DNA of 64,000 bases from Bacteroidota bacterium (GTDB lineage Bacteria; Bacteroidota; Ignavibacteria; Kapaibacteriales; Kapaibacteriaceae): assembly GCA_018266735.1 (NCBI GenBank), contig JAFDZT010000001.1, positions 124,001-188,000 on the forward strand, read 5' to 3'. Both the position numbers and the translations under genes were made by a program. The notes beneath the pieces were generated by a model. It saw only the letters and a program-made list of their open reading frames with translations, was not told the origin of the DNA and did no database searches. Positions 10,091 to 19,710 of this stretch are shown piece after piece (position 1 is the stretch's first letter; each line of letters starts with the position of its first letter).

Positions 10091-10528
10091 TCAATAGCCT
10101 GCCACACCATGTGCGGGCGGCGCTGCTTGCGCCGGCTTCTTGAAACGCGCCTCGACCCGTTGCATGATCACGGGATCGATCGGCGTCACCTCCGCCGGCG
10201 GCGTCACCTCGCTCGGGATCACAAGTGACGGAACCGGTTGCACCACGTGCGATGCCGGGAACTCTCCAGGCTGCATCTGCAGAGTGAGAACGTAGGTCAC
10301 CAAACTCAAGAGCCCAAGACCAAGGGTACCGTACAAGGCGATGCGAAGTCGGCGACTCCGACGACCCCGCCGTACCACCACGGCTTCAAGGTCCTCCGGA
10401 GATGCCGCGTTGGGAAGACGGTGAAGCGCTGCGAGTGCAAGGACCGTGCCCTCGAACTCATCCGTTGCTCGGACGCTCGGTAGATGTTCTCGAAGGAACG
10501 AGTCGCTGTCGAACGCGCTTGTGTTCAT
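10091..10528 (-). CDS. Single-pass membrane protein, putative anti-sigma factor
   Basis: A 145-residue protein with a soluble N-terminal part (about 1-58), a basic RRGRRSRR stop-transfer segment, one membrane helix at about 62-84, and a proline-rich periplasmic tail. The start overlaps the stop of the ECF sigma gene by 4 bp (10525-10528), so the two are translationally coupled. Anti-sigma factors are commonly encoded directly after their ECF sigma factor and have this topology. However, the HxxxCxxC zinc motif of classical ZAS proteins is absent. The role is inferred from position and topology, not from sequence recognition. Confidence 0.7.
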   Translation of the reverse strand: MNTSAFDSDSFLREHLPSVRATDEFEGTVLALAALHRLPNAASPEDLEAVVVRRGRRSRRLRIALYGTLGLGLLSLVTYVLTLQMQPGEFPASHVVQPVPSLVIPSEVTPPAEVTPIDPVIMQRVEARFKKPAQAAPPAHGVAGY

Positions 10529-11124
10529 TGTTGCTCTGGGTATAACTCGGCATACAGACCACGCAACAGCTCCTGCAATTGAGCGCGGCCCCTGTTGATA
10601 CGACTCTTCACCGTGCCAAGTTCCGTATTGGTCACTTCAGCGATCTCTTCATAGCTCATTTGCTGGAGATCGCGCAGAATGATCATCTCACGATATGTAG
10701 GGGAAACCTTCATCAGGGCAGACTGGACAGACTGAGCGATCGTCGTGTTGTCGACCCTTTCATCAGGTCGGTATGTCTCATCCGGAACGTCCCACGACGG
10801 ATCGTCGTCGCTCCTGCGAAACGTTGTTTGAAGCGAGGACCCAAACTTGCGTCGATACCGCTTGAGCTCTGATTTTGAGAGGTTCGAGGCGATCGTATAC
10901 AACCATGTGGTGAACTTCACATCGCCGGCATACGTGTGGCCAAACCGATACACACGCAGGAAGGTCTCTTGGGCGATGTCGATGGCGTCGTCGTAGTTCC
11001 CAAGAAAGCGGAAGGCAAAGTTCGTGATCGGGTCCTTGTGTCGGCGCATGAGCAGGACGAACGATCGCTCGTCACCTTCCGTGAACCTCTTGATGAGTTC
11101 TTCATCTGATTGCTGATGCTGCAT
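10525..11124 (-). CDS. ECF-type RNA polymerase sigma factor
   Basis: A 199-residue sigma-70 family protein. Region 2 lies at about residues 25-95 (DAIDIAQETFLRVYRF, then FTTWLYTIASNLSKSELKR, the core-binding and -10 recognition helices). Region 4 is at about 138-185 (YREMIILRDLQQMSYEEIAEV, then GTVKSRINRGRAQL, the -35 helix-turn-helix). Regions 1.1 and 3 are missing, as in ECF factors. The stop overlaps the start of the putative membrane anti-sigma gene, and the start directly follows the radA stop, suggesting a radA-sigma-anti-sigma operon. It would direct RNA polymerase to an envelope-stress or similar regulon; the signal is unknown. Confidence 0.95.
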   Translation of the reverse strand: MQHQQSDEELIKRFTEGDERSFVLLMRRHKDPITNFAFRFLGNYDDAIDIAQETFLRVYRFGHTYAGDVKFTTWLYTIASNLSKSELKRYRRKFGSSLQTTFRRSDDDPSWDVPDETYRPDERVDNTTIAQSVQSALMKVSPTYREMIILRDLQQMSYEEIAEVTNTELGTVKSRINRGRAQLQELLRGLYAELYPEQQ

Positions 11125-12486
11125 TTAGCCGAACAATGTTGAGAGGAGGGGCGATATCCTATCCACCGGAAGACATGAAGACCGCACAGAGATCGAGAGA
11201 GCATCGAGGCTCGACGTAGGCAAATATACTTGCTTCAAACCCAGCCGCAACGCCTCTTGAACCCGCTGTTCGGCGAAGGAAACGTGTCGCACCTCGCCAG
11301 TGAGACCCAACTCGCCAATGAAAACTGCACTTGAGGGTGCAGGGCTGTCCATCACCGAGCTGGCCAAGGCCACGGCAACGGCTAGGTCGATGGCGGGATC
11401 TTGGATCGCGATTCCTCCCGCGATGTTCACGAATACATCGCTTTGACGTAACTGAACGCCTCCACGTTTCTCGAGGATAGCGAGGATCATCTGTAAGCGT
11501 TTGGTTTCATATCCGGTACTCACGCGTTGTGGGACCGAATATCCGCTGGCACTGACGAGGGCCTGGACCTCAACCAACAGCGGTCGCGTTCCCTCCATCA
11601 CAGCGACGATCGCTGTACCAGGCTCACCCGCTCGACGGTGCGATAGGAGCATTTCCGAGGGGTTGGGGACCTCGTGCAGACCATTGGCGGCCATGTCGAA
11701 GACGCCGATCTCATTGGTACTGCCATATCGGTTCTTCAGGGCCCTGAGGACCCGGTAAGAATACATTCCGTCGCCTTCGAACTGCAGGACCGTGTCCACC
11801 ATATGCTCCAGGACCTTGGGTCCGGCGATCATGCCATCCTTTGTGACGTGACCGATGATGACGACGGGAATGCCGGAGCTCTTGGCACACCGCGTGAGGA
11901 GGGCGGTACATTCGCGCACCTGGCCGACACTTCCGGGCGATGAGTCCAGCGTATCCGTGATCATGGTCTGGACCGAGTCGATGATGGCCACACTGGGCTT
12001 CGTACGCTCAATGATGGCCACGATGGTCTCGATGTTTGTCTCGGAGCAGACGTTGATCGAGCGAGCATCAAGACCAAGCCGGTCTGAGCGGAGTTTGATC
12101 TGATGGAGACTCTCTTCCCCGGTGACATAGAGTGCCGTGCCCTGCTGCCCTGCCGACATCTGCAGCATCAGCGTGCTTTTGCCCAGACCTGGGTCGCCAC
12201 CTACAAGGACGATGCTCCCGGGCATGAGCCCACCGCCAAGAACTCGATCAAGTTCGGGGATTCCCGTACCCAATCGTGGCGCGATGCTCGTGTCCACCTC
12301 GTCCAAGGCCAGTACTTGGGCCAGGGAGCGTGCCTCCGAGACCCGTTTGGCGGACGAGCCGCGCGCCTCGCGATGCTCGATCTCTTCTACGAGGGTGTTC
12401 CAAGACTCGCATTGCGGGCACTTTCCGGCCCATCTCGGTGTTGAGTGACCACAAGCCGTGCAACGGTAGATACTTCGTGTTTTCAT
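11125..12486 (-). CDS. radA: DNA repair protein RadA
   Basis: A 453-residue RecA-like branch-migration helicase of recombination. A C4 zinc finger is formed by Cys9, Cys12, Cys23 and Cys26. The Walker A motif GGDPGLGKST lies at 96-105 and the RadA-specific KNRYG motif at 251-255. A C-terminal Lon-protease-like domain follows (about 300-450). Length and order match the family. It is the first gene of a minus-strand run and is divergent from the squalene/phytoene synthase across 47 bp. The sigma factor gene follows with no intervening base. Confidence 0.97.
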   Translation of the reverse strand: MKTRSIYRCTACGHSTPRWAGKCPQCESWNTLVEEIEHREARGSSAKRVSEARSLAQVLALDEVDTSIAPRLGTGIPELDRVLGGGLMPGSIVLVGGDPGLGKSTLMLQMSAGQQGTALYVTGEESLHQIKLRSDRLGLDARSINVCSETNIETIVAIIERTKPSVAIIDSVQTMITDTLDSSPGSVGQVRECTALLTRCAKSSGIPVVIIGHVTKDGMIAGPKVLEHMVDTVLQFEGDGMYSYRVLRALKNRYGSTNEIGVFDMAANGLHEVPNPSEMLLSHRRAGEPGTAIVAVMEGTRPLLVEVQALVSASGYSVPQRVSTGYETKRLQMILAILEKRGGVQLRQSDVFVNIAGGIAIQDPAIDLAVAVALASSVMDSPAPSSAVFIGELGLTGEVRHVSFAEQRVQEALRLGLKQVYLPTSSLDALSISVRSSCLPVDRISPLLSTLFG

Positions 12487-12505
12487 AGGATCCGTTCAAG
12501 ACCTT

Positions 12506-12513
12506 CAAACTTA
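12506..12513 (-). promoter_or_regulatory. Candidate -7 element for radA
   Basis: TAAGTTTG on the minus strand matches the Bacteroidota -7 consensus TAnnTTTG exactly. It lies 19 nt upstream of the radA ATG, in the 47-bp divergent gap. No TTTG is found at the expected -33 distance, so support is partial. Confidence 0.35.
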
Positions 12514-12533
12514 GGGTAAATTCCACGCAGGCC

Positions 12534-13457
12534 ATGAAGAGACCACTCAACCACCATCCCGCGTCGATCGACGAGTCGATCCGTATCGACACGGCGGTCG
12601 CGTACGAGTACTGCCGGCGGCTGACGTTCACGCATGCCAAAACGTTCTACTTCGCCTCACATTTCATTCCGGGTCGGAAGCGGAATGCCTGCTATGCCGT
12701 GTATGCGTTCTGTCGATATATCGACGACCTCGTAGATGTGGCAATGGAGAGCGGAGATGTGACACCGGCGGATGCCCGGCGGATCGTTGGTCATTGGAAC
12801 TCCGCCATTCAGAACGTCTACAATGGCCACGCGGCCAACCACCCGATCGTTGTGGCGTGGGAAGACACCTTACGACAGTTCTCCATTCCGCGGAACCTCC
12901 CGGAGGAATTGATCGAGGGTGTGCTCATGGACACCACCGTGACGCGGTTTCGGACATTCGATGAACTGCGGACCTACTGTTACAAGGTGGCATCGGTCGT
13001 GGGCCTGATGACCTCGGAGATCTTCGGATACACGTCGCCGAACGCATTGGAGCGTGCGGTCGACCTTGGGATCGCCATGCAGCTCACCAACATCATCCGT
13101 GATGTGCGTGAGGACGCCGTACTTGGCCGGATCTATCTCCCTCAGACCGACCTTGAGCGATTTGGCGTTGATGAGGCAGACATTCTTGCTCTTCGACAAA
13201 CACCTCAGTTGACGGAGTTGATCAAGGAACTGGTCCGGACAACAGAGTCTTACTATGAACAAGCCGATCTGGGCATTCCCCTGTTGGAAAAGGATAGTCG
13301 GCTGACCGTAACGCTGATGAGTTCGAATTACCGGAAGATCTTGGACGAGGTTCGCCGTCGAGACTTCAACGTGATGCAAGGGCGTGTGAGCACGTCGCTG
13401 GCAAAGAAGCTGATGAGCATCCCGGCTTCATGGTACAAGGTTCAGCGCGGCAGGTAG
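12534..13457 (+). CDS. Squalene/phytoene synthase family protein
   Basis: A 307-residue head-to-head prenyl synthase condensing two isoprenyl diphosphates (FPP to squalene, or GGPP to phytoene). Both aspartate-rich motifs that bind the diphosphate-Mg cluster are present: DDLVD at 64-68 and DVRED at 190-194, within the helix AMQLTNIIRD. The segment RLTFTHAKTFYFAS near residue 30 is also typical. The gene stands alone: no desaturase, cyclase or other carotenoid or hopanoid gene is adjacent, so the product cannot be fixed from context. It faces the 284-aa minus-strand gene convergently with a 24-bp gap. Confidence 0.92.
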   Translation: MKRPLNHHPASIDESIRIDTAVAYEYCRRLTFTHAKTFYFASHFIPGRKRNACYAVYAFCRYIDDLVDVAMESGDVTPADARRIVGHWNSAIQNVYNGHAANHPIVVAWEDTLRQFSIPRNLPEELIEGVLMDTTVTRFRTFDELRTYCYKVASVVGLMTSEIFGYTSPNALERAVDLGIAMQLTNIIRDVREDAVLGRIYLPQTDLERFGVDEADILALRQTPQLTELIKELVRTTESYYEQADLGIPLLEKDSRLTVTLMSSNYRKILDEVRRRDFNVMQGRVSTSLAKKLMSIPASWYKVQRGR

Positions 13458-13481
13458 GCTGTCGGGCGAGCGACCAAGCCG

Positions 13482-14336
13482 TTAGCGATAGAAGTATCGG
13501 ATGTTCGTGACAAGGAACTTCCCATACTCAAAGTCACCGTGGGGCATGTTCCACACAAAGTCGACTTCCGTGGGGATCATCACGCCCTCGACCTCTCGGT
13601 ACTCCCTGCACTGCATCGTGAACTGATGCTGTTCGAAGCCACTCTTCAGGTCACGGTACTTGTCCGTCGTGACGATCCGCTCGATCTGACCGATGCTGTT
13701 CACGTGGACAATGGCCTGAACGGTCGTTCCCTCGTCCGTGATGACGGCACGTGCACTGGTGGCATCGATCTCTTCCCAACGGAGCGTGCGCGTGGGCAGG
13801 AGTCCCGTAGGCAACCAGACGAGCTCGCAGAGGAAGCGGAACAGCATGGAGGCATCGGTCTCTTCTCCCTCGACGTCCTGCAGGGAGATCGCGCCATACA
13901 GTTTGATGTGACCACTGCCACGGCCCTCGTGATACGTGAGCTTGGCCGTGCGCCAGAACAGTCGATGGTGCTTCAAGACCGCATCCCACACGAAGCCAGG
14001 CTCCATTCCGCTGATGTACTCGGTGGCACGAACGTCGAACCACGAACTTTCGGGGCTGTGGCGGAATTGCGCCTCTTGCCGGAGAATGGCATACCGAATG
14101 TTCGGTTGGCCCTCTCGCAACGCGTAATGGAAGTACCGCTGTACGGGGACCGGTAGGTCTGCTACGAGGGCTTGACTGAAATTGGGAAGCGTTTGCTTAC
14201 CGATCGATGCGAGCAAGGCACTGATATGGCGACGTACGAACAGTCGCGAGACCAATGCGCTCATGCCAACAAGGACGATCAGCGTCACCACGACAACGCC
14301 CAGGATCAAGACCTCTTTCGGGATCGACCAGATCAT
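13482..14336 (-). CDS. DUF6544/DUF6920-like membrane-anchored protein
   Basis: A 284-residue protein. The ATG at 14336 overlaps the upstream gene's stop (ATGA) and removes an unlikely 75-codon extension. One membrane helix lies at about residues 8-32, and the rest appears periplasmic. The segment pattern VPVQRYFHYAL, then a W...A.EY.S...PGFVWDA stretch, then a LW.PT....LRWE..D...A block and a C-terminal VWNMPHGDF.Y tail resembles DUF6544 proteins as I recall them. No catalytic role is known to me. It is last in the run that starts with ATP synthase. Confidence 0.8.
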   Translation of the reverse strand: MIWSIPKEVLILGVVVVTLIVLVGMSALVSRLFVRRHISALLASIGKQTLPNFSQALVADLPVPVQRYFHYALREGQPNIRYAILRQEAQFRHSPESSWFDVRATEYISGMEPGFVWDAVLKHHRLFWRTAKLTYHEGRGSGHIKLYGAISLQDVEGEETDASMLFRFLCELVWLPTGLLPTRTLRWEEIDATSARAVITDEGTTVQAIVHVNSIGQIERIVTTDKYRDLKSGFEQHQFTMQCREYREVEGVMIPTEVDFVWNMPHGDFEYGKFLVTNIRYFYR

Positions 14337-15721
14337 CGCGCACCTCCGGTGGTCCATCGTTGAAGACGTTGGGACGCGAGTTGAAACACCGTCGTCCCGG
14401 CCATGAACAAATACACAAAGGGAAGGATCTTGAACAATCCACGACGCAACGTCTGATCGACCACAGCCGAAGCGAAGATCGTTCCGACCACCAGCAGTAC
14501 CACAAACGTCACAAGGATCCACATCGCCGGCAAGACGATGTTCCACGAGACCTTCTTCCAAATGGTAACGGCAATGTCGATGGCCACAATGACAATGAAT
14601 CCGTAGAAGGTCATCCCCCAGTAACCCACATCGGAGAGGACGTTCTCGAACATGAGGCCGGTCACGGAAAGGAACCGCGCCGGGTCGAACCCGATCAGTT
14701 CAGCGGCCGTGTCTGGGCGAACCGGGAGGTACGCTCTGAACCACAGCACATGCCACAGTGCGAACACGGCGATCACGATGCCTCCCGTAGCAACCATCCA
14801 TGTGAGAGCCTGACGGGTATTCCAGGTCTTGACAAGCCACGGTATCATTGCCAGAAGCATCACGCCGACTAGGAGGAACGATTCCGAGCGGGACCATGCG
14901 GCACCGGCCAGGAAGAGCGTGCTTGCCCAAAGCAACGACGTTTTCCGTTGCTCAATGGCCATGATCATCAAGATGCCGCCGATACTGTAGTACACGGCAT
15001 TTGCAAAGTCCGTTTGCATGAGGAGCGTGTATCCGTACAGCTCGGGGATCATGATGAAGAAGATCCACAGGACGTCGGCAATGAACGGGTGAACACGTTC
15101 GCGAAGGAACGTGAACATGAACGTGTACATGGAGATGGAGAGAACCGACAGCCATACCTGTCCGAACGGGAAACCGACCGACCGGGTGATCACCTGTTGC
15201 AACATGGCGAACGGTGCATAGAATGGTTGGTTCGACAGGTGGCCGGCAAGGATCGGATCTCGATAGATACTACAGTTCAAGGTACCCTCTTGCACTGCCG
15301 TCTTTGCCACAAGGTCTATCCCGGCCATGGCATCAAACGGTGTGACCGGCCAATAGAACGTGGCCCAGACGCTGATGTAGAGCAGGTATATGCCGATCGC
15401 CAACGTGACGACATCATACATCGAGAGCGTCCAGCGGGGTGAACGGAAGAGCTCGGCGTAGTAGCTGCCGAGCTGTCGAGGCGGAATGTGGAGTGCCACC
15501 ACACCAACAAGGGCGCTCAACAAGATGGATCCCACCGAGATGGGAATGTTCACGAGTTGCGTCAGGAACAGGAGCAGGGTATGAAGGAACATGCCCGAGA
15601 TCACGCTGAGTGCAATGGTCATCGGACGCGAAAGCTGGACTCGAAGTCTGCCGAGCACGGCGAGGCCCAAGGCGAACTCAAGCGCCACGATCACGAACAT
15701 CAAACCGAAAGCATTTCCCAT
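14333..15721 (-). CDS. Polytopic membrane protein, possible GT-C-type glycosyltransferase
   Basis: A 462-residue integral membrane protein with about ten to twelve hydrophobic segments. A loop after the third or fourth helix contains WPVTPFDAMAGIDLVAK and a later loop contains SNQPFYAP. Long extracytoplasmic loops near the N-terminus and many aromatic residues recall GT-C glycosyltransferases (ArnT/PMT-like) or O-antigen polymerase-type proteins, but I cannot identify a definite catalytic Asp/Glu motif. It is flanked by a small single-pass protein (5-bp gap) and the DUF6544-like gene (4-bp overlap). A role in cell-surface polysaccharide is inference from topology and the nearby hldD. Confidence 0.8.
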   Translation of the reverse strand: MGNAFGLMFVIVALEFALGLAVLGRLRVQLSRPMTIALSVISGMFLHTLLLFLTQLVNIPISVGSILLSALVGVVALHIPPRQLGSYYAELFRSPRWTLSMYDVVTLAIGIYLLYISVWATFYWPVTPFDAMAGIDLVAKTAVQEGTLNCSIYRDPILAGHLSNQPFYAPFAMLQQVITRSVGFPFGQVWLSVLSISMYTFMFTFLRERVHPFIADVLWIFFIMIPELYGYTLLMQTDFANAVYYSIGGILMIMAIEQRKTSLLWASTLFLAGAAWSRSESFLLVGVMLLAMIPWLVKTWNTRQALTWMVATGGIVIAVFALWHVLWFRAYLPVRPDTAAELIGFDPARFLSVTGLMFENVLSDVGYWGMTFYGFIVIVAIDIAVTIWKKVSWNIVLPAMWILVTFVVLLVVGTIFASAVVDQTLRRGLFKILPFVYLFMAGTTVFQLASQRLQRWTTGGAR

Positions 15722-15726
15722 AGAGG

Positions 15727-16251
15727 TCAGTCCGTAGGCCTGTTGTTCGATCGTTCATTGTGATAGACGGTCAAGATCGAGTCGACATTCGTCCGTCCAC
15801 CCTTCCGATGGATGCTGATCCCGCCTTGTGGTTGGAACAGCACGAAGACGTTCGCGGAGTGCGCGCGCGCTGTGTCGCCGTACATCACCGTTGGGATCGG
15901 TCCGCAGAAATAGTAGAAGATCCGCTGGTCCACCCAGTAGGCATCCGGGTAGAAGTTCGTGACGTATTCTGCCGGGGGTAACATGAGAGTGTCGGTCGGA
16001 AGCAGTCGCTGACTGATCCATTGGACGATCTGATACGTGTACTTATGGCGCTCCAGCATTCGCTGGTCCGGTCGCATCCGCGCATTGTACTTGTCGAGCA
16101 CATCGTAGTAGATCCGGATGCGCTTCTCATGCCATTTGCTGTACACGTTGTGGTCGGGCGCCACCGTCAGTACAAGGACGAAGGAAAGGAGCAGGGCAAT
16201 GGAAAGGATCAAGCCCTTCGCAGAAAAGAAACTTGGTCGCCCGGTACCCAC
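15727..16251 (-). CDS. Unknown single-pass membrane protein, 174 aa
   Basis: An N-terminal membrane helix at about residues 13-33 is followed by an extracytoplasmic domain of about 140 residues rich in Tyr, His and Arg (for example YSKWHEKRIRIYYDVL and YFCGPIPTVMYGD). The family is not recognised. It begins 2 bp after the atpG stop and ends 5 bp before the polytopic gene, so it is almost certainly in the same transcript. It resembles the soluble tail of a membrane glycosyltransferase, and it may work with the polytopic neighbour; this is inference. Confidence 0.8.
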   Translation of the reverse strand: MGTGRPSFFSAKGLILSIALLLSFVLVLTVAPDHNVYSKWHEKRIRIYYDVLDKYNARMRPDQRMLERHKYTYQIVQWISQRLLPTDTLMLPPAEYVTNFYPDAYWVDQRIFYYFCGPIPTVMYGDTARAHSANVFVLFQPQGGISIHRKGGRTNVDSILTVYHNERSNNRPTD

Positions 16252-16253
16252 CG

Positions 16254-17135
16254 TTACTGTCCAGAGAGCGCTTCGGCTCCACCAACGATCTCGAGCATTT
16301 CCTTCGTGATGGCCGCTTGACGCTCACGATTGTAGATCAATTGGAGTGAGCTAATGAGGTCGCGAGCATTGTTCGTGGCATTCTCCATGGCCATCATTCG
16401 AGCGGCCTGCTCAGAGGCATTCGATTCGAGAAGGGCACGCCACACTTGAATGTTCAAATACGTTGGCAGGAGAGTATCAAGAATGTCGGCACGGCTCGGC
16501 TCGAAAATGTAATCCACCGGGTGTGATGCGGCCTTCATGGTTTCGGCAGGTGCGATCGGAAGGATCTGCGAGATCACGACTTCCTGCCGCATCGTCGAGA
16601 TGAACTTGTTGTACACTGCCTCGACCTTATCGAATCGAGCAGCCAAGAATCCATTCGACACGAGATCGGCGATATCATGTGCTGTGGTGAAGCTCAACTT
16701 CCCGAACACGTCAGGATATTCCTTCGCAATGGGAAGGACGCCCTTGCCGAGTGAGCTCGATGCTCGACGTCCTACAGGAATGAGCGAGATCGTCGCATCG
16801 GGATGCTCCTTCGACAGGGCCACAAGATGCTGCGTCAGCGAACGAAAGACGTTCGTGTTGAATCCGCCACAGAGTCCACGGTCCGACGAGACAACGATCA
16901 CGGCGATCGACTTGATCTCTTTCCGTGTTTCGAAGAACGGGTGGATGAAATCCGTTTCAGCGGCTGCAAGGTTGCTGAGGATCAACTGAAGCTTGTCTGC
17001 GAATGGCCGTGCAGCCGTAATGGCCTCTTGGGCTCGACGGAGCTTTGCAGCGGCCACCATTCGCATGGCCTGCGTGATCTTCGACGTGTTCTTCACCGCT
17101 GTGACGCGGTTCTTGATTTCGCGTAGTGTTGCCAT
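16254..17135 (-). CDS. atpG: ATP synthase F1 subunit gamma
   Basis: The central rotor shaft of F1, 293 residues. The N-terminal helix (REIKNRVTAVKNTSKITQAM then VAAAKLRRAQ) and the C-terminal helix (ENATNNARDLI, LQLIYNRERQA, ITKEMLEIVGGAEAL) are the two coiled-coil halves that enter the alpha3beta3 barrel, and both are intact. The SDRGLCGGFN motif at about residue 84 is the family signature. The gene is separated from atpA by hldD, with only 9 bp between the hldD stop and the atpG start. Confidence 0.97.
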   Translation of the reverse strand: MATLREIKNRVTAVKNTSKITQAMRMVAAAKLRRAQEAITAARPFADKLQLILSNLAAAETDFIHPFFETRKEIKSIAVIVVSSDRGLCGGFNTNVFRSLTQHLVALSKEHPDATISLIPVGRRASSSLGKGVLPIAKEYPDVFGKLSFTTAHDIADLVSNGFLAARFDKVEAVYNKFISTMRQEVVISQILPIAPAETMKAASHPVDYIFEPSRADILDTLLPTYLNIQVWRALLESNASEQAARMMAMENATNNARDLISSLQLIYNRERQAAITKEMLEIVGGAEALSGQ

Positions 17136-17144
17136 AGGGTTCGA

Positions 17145-18107
17145 TCAGTAAGTGCGCCGCTCCGCAAGGAGGTGGCGTTGGACATAGTCAGCAATGGAAT
17201 CTTCGAGCGATCGAAACGCAGCCGATGGAATGAGGGACCGAAGCGACGTCATGTCCGCCTGAGTGTAGTTCTGATACTGTCCGCGCAGATGTTCGGGCAT
17301 ATCGATATAGCGGATGTTCGGCTCACGTCCCATGGCAGCGAACACCGCTGCCGCGAGATCGTTCCAGGTTCGGGCTTGGCCCGTTCCCAGATTGAGGATG
17401 CCGTTCACATCAGGCCGCTCGAGCAGTTCCATGATAACGTCACAGCAATCCTTCACGTAGATGAAGTCGCGCATTTGACCGCCATCCGGAAATGCAGCAT
17501 CGTTGGATCTGAACAACGTGATGCTTCCGGTCTCGCGGATCTGCTGCACGGCCTTGAAGACCATGCTCGACATCGCACCCTTGTGATACTCGTTGGGACC
17601 GAAGACGTTGAAGAACTTCAATCCCACGCATCGATCGGCGTGTCCATTTCTGCGGACCCACAGATCGAAGAGGTGCTTCGAGAACCCATACATGTTCATG
17701 GGCTCCAGATCGACGGTCGTATCAGCATAGCCATGCGAACCGTTGCCATAGGTGGCAGCAGAGCTCGCATAGATGAAACGTGCTCCGCGTTCGAAGGCGA
17801 ACTCCGCGACATCGATACTGTACTTGGTGTTGTTGTCGTAGAGGTAGTCGGCATCCGTTTCCGTGGTCGCGGAACACGCGCCCATGTGGATCACTGCACG
17901 CACATCTCCGACATCACCAACGAGCATTTGATCTCGAAAGTCTTCCTTGCTCACGATGTCAATGAACGTTTTGCCAACAAGATTCTTCCACTTTTCACCC
18001 GCCGACCCAAGAGAGTCGACGATCAACACGTCCTCGTGCCCGCGCGCATTCAACGTTGCAAGGAGGCAACTGCCAATGAATCCGGCGCCGCCAGTGAGGA
18101 CGATCAT
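17145..18107 (-). CDS. hldD: ADP-L-glycero-D-manno-heptose 6-epimerase
   Basis: This short-chain dehydrogenase-fold enzyme converts ADP-D-glycero-heptose to ADP-L-glycero-heptose for the LPS inner core. The Rossmann motif TGGAGFIGS starts at residue 5, SSAATYG lies at about 115-121, and the catalytic Y140 and K144 sit in YGFSK, the same numbering as the family. The length of 320 is normal. Its position between atpA and atpG (10 bp and 9 bp gaps) is unusual and probably makes it co-expressed with ATP synthase. A heptose-containing LPS core is therefore expected in this organism. Confidence 0.95.
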   Translation of the reverse strand: MIVLTGGAGFIGSCLLATLNARGHEDVLIVDSLGSAGEKWKNLVGKTFIDIVSKEDFRDQMLVGDVGDVRAVIHMGACSATTETDADYLYDNNTKYSIDVAEFAFERGARFIYASSAATYGNGSHGYADTTVDLEPMNMYGFSKHLFDLWVRRNGHADRCVGLKFFNVFGPNEYHKGAMSSMVFKAVQQIRETGSITLFRSNDAAFPDGGQMRDFIYVKDCCDVIMELLERPDVNGILNLGTGQARTWNDLAAAVFAAMGREPNIRYIDMPEHLRGQYQNYTQADMTSLRSLIPSAAFRSLEDSIADYVQRHLLAERRTY

Positions 18108-18117
18108 ACTGCGTTCC

Positions 18118-19671
18118 TTAGCTCAGCGTTGCCTTGAACCGCTCTGTGAAGCCGTCCAATGCCGCCGTGAGCCTGGTCTTGACATCGTCCGTGATCTCTT
18201 TCTTCACGGTGATGCTGTCCAAAATGTCCGAATGGCTTGAACGCATGAAGTCGATGAGCTGCTGCTCGTACTGTTTCACGGTTTCCGTTGGCAACTCATC
18301 CATGTATCCGCTCGTAGCGGCCACGATCGTGATCACCTGCTCTTCAACCGGCACCGGCGAGTATTGAAGCTGCTTCATCACTTCCATCAGGCGCGCGCCA
18401 CGACGGAGTTGTTGCTGCGTGGACTTATCGAGGTCGGACCCGAACTTGGCAAAAGCCTCCAGTGCTCGATATTGTGCCAACTCGAGCTTCAATGGCCCTG
18501 CCACCTTCTTCATGGCCTTGATCTGTGCATTACCACCCACACGCGAAACAGAGATACCGATGTTCAAGGCAGGACGGATACCGGCGTTGAACAGATTTGG
18601 CTCGAGGTAGATCTGTCCGTCCGTGATGGAGATCACGTTCGTTGGAATATAGGCCGACACGTCGCCCGCCTGTGTTTCGATGATCGGCAGTGCGGTAAGC
18701 GAACCACCTCCAAGTGCATCGCTGAGCTTGGAAGCGCGTTCCAGCAAGCGGCTGTGGAGATAGAACACATCACCAGGATATGCTTCACGTCCCGGTGGGC
18801 GGCGAAGCAGCAACGACACCTGACGATAGGCAGCAGCCTGCTTGGTAAGATCGTCGTAGATCACCAGTGCGTGGCGACCGGAATCGCGGAAGTACTCACC
18901 GAGTGAACAGCCGCAATAGGGTGCGATGAACTGCAAGGGGGCAGGGTCCGAAGCAGAGGCCATCACGACCGTCGTGTACTCCAGAGCGCCATACTTCTCA
19001 AGCGTCGAAACAACGTTGGCAACCGTGGAGCCCTTTTGTCCAATGGCCACATACACACAGAACACCGGCTTGATGCCGCGCTCTTGTGCTTCCTTCGTGT
19101 GCGTGTACTTCTGATTGATGATCGTGTCCAATGCCACCACGGTCTTCCCCGTTTGACGGTCGCCAATGATCAGCTCTCGCTGACCGCGTCCGATGGGGAT
19201 CAACGCGTCGACGGCCTTGATACCGGTCTGCAATGGCTCGGTCACCGGCTGACGGTCGATCACACCAAGGGCTTTGCGTTCGATGGGGAAGAAGGCAGAT
19301 TCCTTGATGGGGCCCTTGCCGTCGATCGGAATACCCAGTGGGTTCACGACGCGACCGAGCATTGCCTCACCAACGGGAACAGATGCAATGCGACCAGTAC
19401 GCTTTGCCTGATCGCCTTCTTTCACGAGTGAGTCGTCGCCGAAGAGAACAACACCAACGTTGTCCTCTTCCAGGTTGAGCACCATGCCAACGACGCCGTT
19501 CGGGAACTCTACAAGTTCCGACATCATGACCTTGCTCATTCCATACACGCGAGCCACACCGTCTCCGATCTGGAGAACAGTTCCCACTTCGTAGATATCG
19601 GTTTCTTTTTCGAAGCCCGAAAGTTGTCGACGGAGTATCGCGGAGATCTCGTCCGGTCGAACATCAGCCAT
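18118..19671 (-). CDS. atpA: ATP synthase F1 subunit alpha
   Basis: The non-catalytic nucleotide-binding subunit of F1, 517 residues, full length. The N-terminal barrel ([15 protein letters not shown] near 30-44), Walker A GDRQTGKT at 170-177 and the [12 protein letters not shown] and GISVSRVGG motifs in the C-terminal half are all present. It follows atpH with a 39-bp gap and precedes hldD. The catalytic beta subunit (atpD) and epsilon (atpC) are not in this window, so those genes must be elsewhere. Confidence 0.98.
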   Translation of the reverse strand: MADVRPDEISAILRRQLSGFEKETDIYEVGTVLQIGDGVARVYGMSKVMMSELVEFPNGVVGMVLNLEEDNVGVVLFGDDSLVKEGDQAKRTGRIASVPVGEAMLGRVVNPLGIPIDGKGPIKESAFFPIERKALGVIDRQPVTEPLQTGIKAVDALIPIGRGQRELIIGDRQTGKTVVALDTIINQKYTHTKEAQERGIKPVFCVYVAIGQKGSTVANVVSTLEKYGALEYTTVVMASASDPAPLQFIAPYCGCSLGEYFRDSGRHALVIYDDLTKQAAAYRQVSLLLRRPPGREAYPGDVFYLHSRLLERASKLSDALGGGSLTALPIIETQAGDVSAYIPTNVISITDGQIYLEPNLFNAGIRPALNIGISVSRVGGNAQIKAMKKVAGPLKLELAQYRALEAFAKFGSDLDKSTQQQLRRGARLMEVMKQLQYSPVPVEEQVITIVAATSGYMDELPTETVKQYEQQLIDFMRSSHSDILDSITVKKEITDDVKTRLTAALDGFTERFKATLS

Positions 19672-19710
19672 AACGGTACCTTGTGTTGAGCGTGAGTAGT
19701 TGTGTCTGGG

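Noticed and set aside
14337..14561. 75-codon N-terminal extension of the DUF6544-like gene
   Set aside because: It lies inside the upstream polytopic gene and is rich in Arg, Cys and Asp; the ATG at 14336 with an ATGA overlap and a membrane helix directly after it is the better start.
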